Assembly (NCBI GenBank): GCA_002786355.1
Contig: PGCO01000013.1
Span: 62,001 to 126,000 of the forward strand
DNA from: Sediminibacterium sp. FEMGT703S
Lineage (GTDB): Bacteria; Bacteroidota; Bacteroidia; Chitinophagales; Chitinophagaceae
Direction of reading: 5' to 3'
DNA: 64,000 bases
Positions 54,513-62,214 of the stretch are shown piece after piece. The notes beneath the pieces are model-generated. The model was not told where the DNA came from. It searched no databases and saw only the letters and a list, made by a program, of their open reading frames with translations. A program made the translations under genes and the position numbers. Position 1 is the stretch's first letter, and each line of letters begins with the position of its first letter.

Positions 54513-55421
54513 TCCATGACGATCACCTGCAATAACATCTAGCACATGCAACACTTGTGGAAACAATGCTTGCATATATTCTGTTGCACCAGATAATGAA
54601 CCGGGGAATGTAAGCACCAAAGTTTGGTTTATTAAACCCGCTACACTTCTAGACAGCATAGCGTAGGGCATTCGCTCTTGTCCGTACCTTCTAGCTGTTT
54701 CCATAATACCATCTAACTCACGATCTAATAATGGCTTTACTGTATCTGGAGTAATATCTCTTAAAGAAACACCTGTACCTCCTACCATGATTAATATCTG
54801 TATGCCATCATTGGTATTTGATGCAACTTGCTCTTGAATGGCGTTAGCATCATCGGGTATTACTTTGTATACGGGTACTTGTACATTTAATTTTTGTAGC
54901 GCCTCAATTACTGCAATACCTGCTCTGTCTTCTCCCTTATTTACTGAAACAGTATCTGAACAAACGATTACTGCAGCTTGCAGATTTTTATCCAAATACA
55001 ATTTTTTATCGGTCTTTCCACCGGTTTTTGATTTCAATCTTATTTGCTGAATTTCTACATTTTTGTCAATAGGCTTTAGCATATCATACAAGGTTAATGC
55101 TGCAATAGAAGCGCCATGCATGGCTTCTACTTCAACACCCGTTTTATAAACGGTATGTACTTCCACTTCTATAACAATATTCAACCCATTGATGGAATAA
55201 CGCACATCGGTATATTCTACTGGCAATGGATGACAGTCTGGAATTAGTTCACTGGTTTTTTTAACACCAAATAAAGCAGCCACTTTGGCAAATGAGAACA
55301 CATCCCCTTTTGGAACCTTATTTTGCTCAATTGCATTGATTGTTTCCTGTTTAGATACTAGAACAGTAGCTTCGGCAATGGCTTTTCTAAGTGTATTCGA
55401 CTTATATGTAATGTTAACCAT
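54507..55421 (-). CDS. Bifunctional MoaC-MogA/MoaB protein
   Basis: 304 residues in two parts. The first 150 match MoaC (cyclic pyranopterin monophosphate synthase): KGDVFSFAKVAALFGVKKTSELIPDCHPLP, TGVEVEAMHGASIAALTLYDM. The rest (about 155-304) is MoaB/MogA, which adenylates molybdopterin: AAVIVCSDTVSVNKGEDRAG, ILIMVGGTGVSLRDITPDTV, PGSLSGATEY. The two steps are early and late in Moco synthesis. MoaC's usual Lys-Asp catalytic residues are in LKPIDKNVEIQQIRLKSKTGGK. Fused MoaCB occurs in Bacteroidota. Confidence 0.92.
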   Translation of the reverse strand: MVNITYKSNTLRKAIAEATVLVSKQETINAIEQNKVPKGDVFSFAKVAALFGVKKTSELIPDCHPLPVEYTDVRYSINGLNIVIEVEVHTVYKTGVEVEAMHGASIAALTLYDMLKPIDKNVEIQQIRLKSKTGGKTDKKLYLDKNLQAAVIVCSDTVSVNKGEDRAGIAVIEALQKLNVQVPVYKVIPDDANAIQEQVASNTNDGIQILIMVGGTGVSLRDITPDTVKPLLDRELDGIMETARRYGQERMPYAMLSRSVAGLINQTLVLTFPGSLSGATEYMQALFPQVLHVLDVIAGDRHGL

Positions 55422-55423
55422 GA

Positions 55424-55867
55424 TTAATTATTTTGTTTCCATACTGTGCTTTCATCAGTACAAATTTCCTTACCCCAAATAGGCAATTCTTTTTTTATGG
55501 TTTCTACCATTTCATTACAAGCATCAATTGCATCTCTTCTATGTGCAGAGGAGGTAAATACAAATAAACAAATTTCACCTACTGCCACCCTGCCCAAACT
55601 ATGATAAATATGCATACAGGTTAAAGCATATTTAGCAAAAAAAGCTTCTCTGATCTCAGCCATTTTTTCCATCACCATCTCTTCATATGCAGTGTATTCA
55701 ATTGCAATCACTTTTGTATTATTGATTTCATCTGCACGAATCTGTCCTAAAAAAATACTGTGGGCACCAATATTCGTTTTAGCTGAATGCTTTTGTATAT
55801 CGTCTGCTATCTTTTGTGCTGGAATAGGACCACTAACAAAAATAGAAGCTGTTTTTTTATTGCTCAT
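55424..55867 (-). CDS. moaE: Molybdopterin synthase large subunit MoaE
   Basis: 147 residues. Catalytic subunit that converts the cyclic pyranopterin with sulfur from MoaD. Family features: VIAIEYTAYEEMVMEKM, HIYHSLGRVAVGEICLFV, HRRDAIDACNEMVETIKKELPIWGKE with the catalytic Lys. Overlaps the end of the preceding MoeB gene by 11 bases and is 2 bases from moaCB. Confidence 0.93.
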   Translation of the reverse strand: MSNKKTASIFVSGPIPAQKIADDIQKHSAKTNIGAHSIFLGQIRADEINNTKVIAIEYTAYEEMVMEKMAEIREAFFAKYALTCMHIYHSLGRVAVGEICLFVFTSSAHRRDAIDACNEMVETIKKELPIWGKEICTDESTVWKQNN

Positions 55868-56972
55868 TACTTACTTTATTAAAATAGGCAGTTAAGCCCC
55901 CTTTTAAACTATATGCCTCAACTTGTTTATGCAATTTAATTAATTGTGCTGCATAAACACTTCTAATTCCCTGATGACAAATTACACAGATTGGTTGTTC
56001 GGGAAGTTCATGAATGGCTTCTTTTAGTTTAGACATTGGAATTTGAGCATGAGAAAAATCAATAACTGGATATTCATGCAGCTCCCTCACATCAAGAATA
56101 AAGACGCTTGAATCTTTTTTAAAATCTAAAAACTGAGAGACATCAATTTCGGCAATATCTATATCTTCTAAATCGGCTTCCATCATAGCACAATCAATTT
56201 GATAATTAGTGGCATTAATAAAATTTTCGTCAATGATAGGTACTGCTACATTGGCATTCATTTCAATTTCAAACCAATGGGCAGTTAAAAAATTATAAGT
56301 AAGCATCCGATTATATAATGGGCTACCTAACCCTGTTATCAGCTTAATTGCTTCAGCAGCTTGCATCGTTCCTATGATACCTGGCAATACTCCTATAACA
56401 CCTGTTTCTTCACAAGAAGCTATTTCATTAGCTGCTGGTTGTACTGGAAACAAATGGCGATAATGAATAGGATTAGCATCCTTTGAAGCCAAATTAAAGA
56501 CGGTTACTTGTCCTTCATATCCAGAAACTGCACCAAATACAATGGGTTTCTTCAACCATACACATACATCATTAATCAGGTACTTAGCAGCAAAATTATC
56601 CGTTGCATCTAAGATTAAATCATATTTGCCAATGATTTGGATTGCATTTTCCTTGTTGATTTCAAAAGGATAAATATCAACTTGAATTAAACTATTTTGG
56701 GCGTAGGCCTTACTTGCTGCTATGTCTACTTTCAACTGCCCAAGATCTTTTTCATCATACAATAATTGACGATGCAAATTGCTTTTACTGATCCTGTCTG
56801 CGTCCATTATGCCAATCGTTCCTACTCCTACCCCAACCAAGTATTGCAATACTGGACATCCCAATCCCCCCATACCAACTATCAATACTTTAGCCTGCCC
56901 AAGGTTTTCTTGTGCTGCAGTTCCAAAACCAGGAAGGATTATTTGTCTACTATAGCGATCGTTCATATCCAT
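55857..56972 (-). CDS. moeB: MoeB-type adenylyltransferase with rhodanese domain
   Basis: 371 residues. N-terminal ThiF/MoeB domain (about 1-245) that adenylates the MoaD C-terminus: VGMGGLGCPVLQYLVG, DADRISKSNLHRQLLY, LILDATDNFAAKYLINDVC. The pair of cysteines in the zinc site (CYRCLFP in relatives) reads HYRHLFP here, and no second CxxC is found, so zinc binding seems lost. A following rhodanese domain (about 270-371) has VICHQGIRS with an active Cys. MoeB-rhodanese fusions also occur as MOCS3/Uba4. Start: MDMNDRYSRQ, first ATG at 56972, second at 56966. Confidence 0.9.
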   Translation of the reverse strand: MDMNDRYSRQIILPGFGTAAQENLGQAKVLIVGMGGLGCPVLQYLVGVGVGTIGIMDADRISKSNLHRQLLYDEKDLGQLKVDIAASKAYAQNSLIQVDIYPFEINKENAIQIIGKYDLILDATDNFAAKYLINDVCVWLKKPIVFGAVSGYEGQVTVFNLASKDANPIHYRHLFPVQPAANEIASCEETGVIGVLPGIIGTMQAAEAIKLITGLGSPLYNRMLTYNFLTAHWFEIEMNANVAVPIIDENFINATNYQIDCAMMEADLEDIDIAEIDVSQFLDFKKDSSVFILDVRELHEYPVIDFSHAQIPMSKLKEAIHELPEQPICVICHQGIRSVYAAQLIKLHKQVEAYSLKGGLTAYFNKVSNEQ

Positions 56973-56973
56973 T

Positions 56974-57207
56974 TTATCCTCCGGAGAAAGGTGGCATTAA
57001 TGCTACAGTGTCTCCCATTTTAAGTTTACTATTTTCATGAACCATTTTCTGATTCACTGCTACAAAATATTTTTTATTCGCCAATGCTGGATAACGTTCA
57101 ATTAGTGTTTGTACTAATGAATTTATATCAACACAACCATCTATCACAACTGAGTTATCAAGCGTAATATCGGTGATTGATCCAAAGAAAATTACTTGTA
57201 CTTCCAT
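56974..57207 (-). CDS. moaD: Molybdopterin synthase small subunit MoaD
   Basis: 77 residues, ubiquitin-like. It ends MPPFSGG: the diglycine that becomes thiocarboxylate and gives sulfur to the dithiolene. Located directly before moeB (1 base), with a TauE/SafE gene 4 bases upstream. Confidence 0.93.
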   Translation of the reverse strand: MEVQVIFFGSITDITLDNSVVIDGCVDINSLVQTLIERYPALANKKYFVAVNQKMVHENSKLKMGDTVALMPPFSGG

Positions 57208-57211
57208 AGCT

Positions 57212-57943
57212 TTAGTTTACAAAAAATAATTTTGTTGCAGCAACTATTAATACACTTGCCAAAATGAATTTTAATTGATCTGCCTTCAGTTTCTTAGACC
57301 CAACGTAAGCCCCAAGCCAGCCACCGGATAAAACAAACAAAATAATAATATAAATAGATTGATCTAAATTAAATCCCTTTTGAACTTGTCCTACCATACC
57401 TGCTGCCGAATTCAAAAATATAAAAACTGCACTCAATGCTGCAGTTTGTTGTTGCGTAGACCATCCCATCAAAAGCAGTAATGGCGATAACAAAATACCG
57501 CCACCCATTCCAATCATTCCCGAAACCAGCCCGATTAATGCACCAGCAATACTTAACCAATACCACTTAGGTGCAGGCCGAGTAGTACTAGATTTATTTA
57601 AAAATAGCATCCTAGCTACTGCAATTAACAAAACCAAGGCCAATAATTTTTTATAAAAACTTTCAGAAACGGGAACAATGCTCCCCAAATACGCAAAAGG
57701 GATAGACGTAATAATTAATGGCCAAAGCATGGAAGACTTAAAATGCTTTGCCCTGTAAAAAGAAATAAATGCCAAACATGAAACCATTAGATTTAATATT
57801 AATGCAGTAGGCTTAATCTCTGTTGCACTAAAATTAAAAATGGCCATTAAAGCTAAATACCCACTGGCACCTCCATGACCTACAGCAGCATATAAAAATG
57901 CTATAATAAAAAAAGCAAGTCCATAAAGAATTATTTCTTCCAT
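57212..57943 (-). CDS. TauE/SafE-family membrane permease
   Basis: 243 residues with about eight membrane helices. Family features: AAVGHGGASGYLAL near the start, IGMGGGILLSPLLLLMGWSTQQQTAALSAVFIFLNSAAG, the duplicated TauE motif, and GAYVGSKKLK at the C-terminal half. Typically exports sulfite or organosulfur. Its place between MoaD and MoeA in a Moco operon suggests an oxyanion role, but this is inference. No ModABC molybdate transporter is seen in the window. Confidence 0.88.
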   Translation of the reverse strand: MEEIILYGLAFFIIAFLYAAVGHGGASGYLALMAIFNFSATEIKPTALILNLMVSCLAFISFYRAKHFKSSMLWPLIITSIPFAYLGSIVPVSESFYKKLLALVLLIAVARMLFLNKSSTTRPAPKWYWLSIAGALIGLVSGMIGMGGGILLSPLLLLMGWSTQQQTAALSAVFIFLNSAAGMVGQVQKGFNLDQSIYIIILFVLSGGWLGAYVGSKKLKADQLKFILASVLIVAATKLFFVN

Positions 57944-57953
57944 TACTCAAGCT

Positions 57954-59123
57954 TTAAAATAAATGTATGTTTACGGCTTGTTCCTTGTAAAAAAACGGCT
58001 CTTCCGCTGGCAATTCTACCCAACAATTGGCTTTTGAAAATGCGCCTACTTGATACGAAGCTTGTGCCGGCAAAATAGTCACCCAACCATCCTGAATAAA
58101 TCCTTTTAAGAAAAAAACCAAACCTGGTTTTTTCTGATAACCTTCTATCAACTTGGCTTTAATTGGAGCAGCTGATACTTGCCCTGTCATCCATGCTATC
58201 GCAGGTTTTACATACTGATGAAAACAATGCAACACTGAGCTTGGATTTCCTGGCAATCCAAAAACCAATTTTTCTTGGTGTGTCCCAAATAGCAAAGGCT
58301 TACCAGGTTTTTGTTTTACACCATGAAATATTATTTGTACTCCTTCTTGTTTACATGCTTCGGCTACATAATCATAATCGCCAACACTTACTCCACCTGT
58401 TAGTAAAACCATATCCGAACAATTCAAAGCATGTTTTATTTCAGCTGCCGTTGCTTCTAAGGAATCTCTAACATAAACAATTTTCAAATCGTTGACGCCA
58501 ACAGATTTTAAGGCAGCTGCAAGTCCTATAGAATTAGATTCGTACACTTGACCAAAATGAAGTGACTGCCCTGGTTTAACTAATTCATTACCTGTAATGA
58601 TTAATGTAATAACAGGCGCAGGATAAACCAATACTTCATTTATTCCTAAACTTGCCATCATGGATAATTGGTAAGGATGTAAACAAGTTCCTTTTTCAAT
58701 TACTAAATCATCTTGTTGAACAGATGAACCAGGCACTCTAATATTCAATCCTTTTTCATTTGTTTTTTGAATCACTTGAATGGCATTATCAACCTGGGTT
58801 ACCCATTCCTTTTGAATAACACAATCTGCACCAAGTGGCACTGGTCCACCTGTAAATACTTTAATGGAATGACCTTCTTTTAATTCCAATTGTTTTGAAG
58901 TACCTGCTGGCAATTCATCTTGAATAGGCATTATTGCATCAATGTAATTCAACTGAATGGCATATCCATCCATAGAAGATTGTGTAAACAAAGGCATAGC
59001 AATAGGACTAAATACAGCTTCTGCTGTAACCATTCCACTTGCATGAATTAACGGCACGTAAACTGGACTAAGGCGCTTAACCATAGAACCTATCAATTGT
59101 TTTGCTTCGTTTACCGTTATCAT
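57954..59123 (-). CDS. moeA: Molybdopterin molybdotransferase MoeA
   Basis: 389 residues. Inserts molybdate into adenylated molybdopterin. Family features: SPIAMPLFTQSSMDGYAI, GGPVPLGADCVI, LLTGGVSVGDYDYV, GVKQKPGKPLLFG, FGLPGNPSSVLHCF. Domain III and IV follow. Nine bases after moaA. Confidence 0.95.
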   Translation of the reverse strand: MITVNEAKQLIGSMVKRLSPVYVPLIHASGMVTAEAVFSPIAMPLFTQSSMDGYAIQLNYIDAIMPIQDELPAGTSKQLELKEGHSIKVFTGGPVPLGADCVIQKEWVTQVDNAIQVIQKTNEKGLNIRVPGSSVQQDDLVIEKGTCLHPYQLSMMASLGINEVLVYPAPVITLIITGNELVKPGQSLHFGQVYESNSIGLAAALKSVGVNDLKIVYVRDSLEATAAEIKHALNCSDMVLLTGGVSVGDYDYVAEACKQEGVQIIFHGVKQKPGKPLLFGTHQEKLVFGLPGNPSSVLHCFHQYVKPAIAWMTGQVSAAPIKAKLIEGYQKKPGLVFFLKGFIQDGWVTILPAQASYQVGAFSKANCWVELPAEEPFFYKEQAVNIHLF

Positions 59124-59132
59124 AGTATAAAA

Positions 59133-60122
59133 TTAACCTCCAATCGCAATCATGCTTCGATTATGCAATTCTTTGGTATCAATCTTTTCAAAGTCTTTCG
59201 AAAATTGACCACCCAATTCTTTGTGCTTACTTGCAATTGATTGTTTGATTAATGGGAGTATATCAGCACCTTCACGTAAGGGTGTTAATAAATCTGTTTC
59301 AGAAGAAGAAAACAAACAATTTTTAATTTTACCATCTGCAGTTAGGCGAATTCGATTACAAGTACTGCAAAAAGGATTACTCATTGTGCTTATAATGGCA
59401 AAACTTCCCTTGTGTCCTTCAATTATATAGCGCTTGCTGGTATCGTTGGGTTCATTTTGAGTAGGAGCAATTGTGTATCGAGTTTGAATTAATGATAGCA
59501 TTTCTTGCAAGGTTACTAGCTTGTCACTATTCCATTTATTGCCATCAAAGGGCATAAATTCAATGAGCCGAATTTGTATAGGAATATGCTTTGTCCATTC
59601 TATAAAGTCAACAATTTCATGGTCATTCATCCCTTTTACTACTACCATATTTACTTTAACCCTAAAATCATTTGCTAATAACAAATCAATATTTTCTTTT
59701 ACTATACCGAATTGATCTCGACGGGTTAGTAATTGAAATTTATCCTGTTGCAGTGTATCTAAACTGATATTAACAGATTTTACGCCTGCTTGCTTTAACT
59801 CATCCATAAATAAATGAATTCTAGTAGCATTAGTAGTAATAGTTAACTCAACGCCAAGCTCACCCAAGGCTCTAATAATTGCCGCTGCATCTTTTCTTAC
59901 CAATGGCTCACCACCCGTTAGTCGAATTTTCTTGACTCCCTGTTGCACAAATAAAGTTGCCAAAGCAACAATCTCATTTTGTTGCATTAGTTGTTTATTG
60001 GGCATGAACGCATAATCTTCTTCGGGCATACAATAGAAGCAACGCAAATTGCAATTATCCGTTAAAGAAATTCGCAAATAATCGTGCACTCTATTGTGAT
60101 GATCAATCAACATGTTCTTCAT
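59133..60122 (-). CDS. moaA: GTP 3',8-cyclase MoaA
   Basis: 329 residues. Radical-SAM first step of Moco synthesis. N-terminal cluster CNLRCFYC, C-terminal cluster FCSTCNRIRLTADGKIKNC, and the terminal GG (MIAIGG). The start at 60122 overlaps mocA by 20 bases; a start at 60113 (MLIDHHNRVHDYLRIS) would still overlap and looks equally good. Confidence 0.96.
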   Translation of the reverse strand: MKNMLIDHHNRVHDYLRISLTDNCNLRCFYCMPEEDYAFMPNKQLMQQNEIVALATLFVQQGVKKIRLTGGEPLVRKDAAAIIRALGELGVELTITTNATRIHLFMDELKQAGVKSVNISLDTLQQDKFQLLTRRDQFGIVKENIDLLLANDFRVKVNMVVVKGMNDHEIVDFIEWTKHIPIQIRLIEFMPFDGNKWNSDKLVTLQEMLSLIQTRYTIAPTQNEPNDTSKRYIIEGHKGSFAIISTMSNPFCSTCNRIRLTADGKIKNCLFSSSETDLLTPLREGADILPLIKQSIASKHKELGGQFSKDFEKIDTKELHNRSMIAIGG

Positions 60123-60711
60123 TTATTTTTTTACAAAACCGCTCATAATCTTCCTCCGTATCAATATCTAATTCTCCACTTTCAAAGTCGATGGCAGCAA
60201 CATCAGCTGGGAATTGTTGCAATATAACACGTGCACCTTTATCACCCGTTAAATTGTACAAGTGAGTAAAATACGCTGAACTCAACAATACTGGTGTTCC
60301 ATTAATACCATTATATGTAGAAGCTACTATTCCTTTGGATGTTTGTTGCTGTTTATTAAATAAACTAATTACAACGGCACTGCTTAACAGGGGTTGATCA
60401 GACACTACAATTACCAAAAACTCCATTTCCGGACAGGTATTTAGCATTGCGGTAAGCCCCACTTGGATTGAGCTACTCATACCCGCCTTATATCCTGTAT
60501 TTCGAATGACCTGAATCTTGTCGGATTTAATTGATTGAACAATTAAATCATGATAATGACCCGTAACCAGCTGAATGATATTGGGATTGAGGGGAATGAG
60601 TTCTTCTATTAAATGCCCTAATAGGGTGGTTTGTTTAAAGGGTAAAAGCATTTTGGCATTGCCCATTCTTGTTGCTTCTCCTGCAGCCAATATCATTACT
60701 CCCCATTTCAT
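60103..60711 (-). CDS. MocA/MobA-like molybdenum cofactor nucleotidyltransferase
   Basis: 202 residues. NTP-transferase fold: MILAAGEATRMGNAKMLLPF, with the loop that binds CTP or GTP, and VVSDQPLLSS (metal Asp). Similar to MocA (CTP:molybdopterin cytidylyltransferase), consistent with the xanthine-dehydrogenase-type enzyme next door, which often uses MCD. MobA (GMP) cannot be excluded. Overlaps XdhC's stop by 4 bases. Confidence 0.88.
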   Translation of the reverse strand: MKWGVMILAAGEATRMGNAKMLLPFKQTTLLGHLIEELIPLNPNIIQLVTGHYHDLIVQSIKSDKIQVIRNTGYKAGMSSSIQVGLTAMLNTCPEMEFLVIVVSDQPLLSSAVVISLFNKQQQTSKGIVASTYNGINGTPVLLSSAYFTHLYNLTGDKGARVILQQFPADVAAIDFESGELDIDTEEDYERFCKKINEEHVD

Positions 60712-61796
60712 AAGGATGCATGTATGGGTGTATTTTTCAACTTCAAGTGTTGTGGTTGTTTTCCTTCAATTACCGCCATAATCTCTGAGCAAACAGACAA
60801 TGCGATTTCTGCTGCTGTTTCTGCACCAATATCTAAACCAGTTGGTCCATAGATATTGCTTAATTGAGCATCATCAAAATGAACCCCCTTTTCTGCTAAA
60901 TCATTTAATAAACGATCTCGCTTAGCAGCAGGCCCTAATAAACCAATATAAGGTATTCCGGCATTTACTAAGCACCCTAACATGGCCAAATCATAATTGT
61001 AATTATGCGTCATTAATACAATGGCTGTTCTATTGTCAAAAGTTAATTGATCAATCACTGTTTCAGGTTTTCCAACAATAATCTTATTGGCTTGGCCAAA
61101 ACGGACTGTATTTGCATGGGTAGGTCTCCCATCCACAACGTTTGTACTCCACCCAATTAATCTTGCCATACTTTCTAAAGGCATAGTATCATTTCCTGCA
61201 CCTACAATAATCAAAGAGATTGGTGGTGCCGCATACTCAATAAATAATTCTTGACTACCAGCATCCGTTTCAATGACAATATGTTCTGATTTTTTAAGTT
61301 GAAGAACGCTATCAAAAACAGATTCCAATGCAACTTTATATTTTACTGGAATTTCATTAGGCACTAAGGTTCCCCAATGATTTTGTTGATTATTCTGATA
61401 TCCTGTAATCAACAGCGATGGTTCGCGAGAAGTACTTATTTGCTTAAATGATTCTATGATAGAATTGTTTGCTTCAATTGGTTCAAAAAGAATTTTCACA
61501 ATGCCATTGCAGCCCAATTGCACCCCTAATTTAGCATCGTCTTCATCGGTAGTATCATATATTACAAGCTTCTTTTTTCCTTGTGTAATTGCTAATGCTG
61601 CTTTTCTAAGGGCATCACCTTCTAAACAGCCTCCACTGATTGCTCCTGTAAACTGCCCATCTTCTGTAACCAACATTCTAGCACCAGGCCTTCGGTAAGA
61701 AGAGCCTTCTACATTTACTACTGTAGCCAGTGCCATTTTAAGCCCTAACTGAATTGCCTTGGCATATGCATGAACAATATCGCCTAACTCTTTCAT
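60708..61796 (-). CDS. XdhC/CoxI-family Moco insertion protein
   Basis: 362 residues. N-terminal XdhC_CoxI domain (GSSYRRPGARMLV, AISGGCLEGDALRK) and C-terminal Rossmann-like XdhC_C domain (LIIVGAGNDTMPLESMARLIGW, ALVMTHNYNYDLAML-type motif, GPAAKRDRLL). Holds and sulfurates the cofactor for insertion into xanthine-dehydrogenase-family enzymes. Eight bases after cyt c. Confidence 0.9.
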   Translation of the reverse strand: MKELGDIVHAYAKAIQLGLKMALATVVNVEGSSYRRPGARMLVTEDGQFTGAISGGCLEGDALRKAALAITQGKKKLVIYDTTDEDDAKLGVQLGCNGIVKILFEPIEANNSIIESFKQISTSREPSLLITGYQNNQQNHWGTLVPNEIPVKYKVALESVFDSVLQLKKSEHIVIETDAGSQELFIEYAAPPISLIIVGAGNDTMPLESMARLIGWSTNVVDGRPTHANTVRFGQANKIIVGKPETVIDQLTFDNRTAIVLMTHNYNYDLAMLGCLVNAGIPYIGLLGPAAKRDRLLNDLAEKGVHFDDAQLSNIYGPTGLDIGAETAAEIALSVCSEIMAVIEGKQPQHLKLKNTPIHASL

Positions 61797-61804
61797 CTAA
61801 AAAC

Positions 61805-62212
61805 TTAAGGTCTAAGTTGTTTTACTTGTGAAGGAAGTATTGGTTTTAGGTTTTTATTACCCCAACTATTATTGATATAATTCAGTACGTCTGCAATTTC
61901 TTCATCTGATAAGTAATCTTGTGCAGGCATTACCCCATTGTATACCACGCCATTCACTTTTAATTCTCCAGATTGGCCTTTTAAAATAACATTGATTAAA
62001 TCTTTGGGTGGACGTTTTAAAAAGTCAGACTTTGCAATTGGAGGAAATGCGCCTTCCAGTCCCTTCCCATCTTCCATATGACAATTCATGCAATTATTGG
62101 CATATACATTCTTTCCATTAGCAATGCTCTTAGCCATACTTACTGGTTGCATAAACGCAACTGCACTAAATACGAATACCAATAACACGCTGATGATCGC
62201 CCATCTTTTCAT
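61805..62212 (-). CDS. Class I cytochrome c, small
   Basis: 135 residues. N-terminal signal or anchor (5-28), a single haem site C41-M-N-C44-H45, and a candidate axial Met in MPAQDYLSDEE (Met95). Probably accepts electrons from the molybdenum enzyme encoded just upstream (2 bases), in the periplasm. Confidence 0.92.
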   Translation of the reverse strand: MKRWAIISVLLVFVFSAVAFMQPVSMAKSIANGKNVYANNCMNCHMEDGKGLEGAFPPIAKSDFLKRPPKDLINVILKGQSGELKVNGVVYNGVMPAQDYLSDEEIADVLNYINNSWGNKNLKPILPSQVKQLRP

Positions 62213-62214
62213 GC

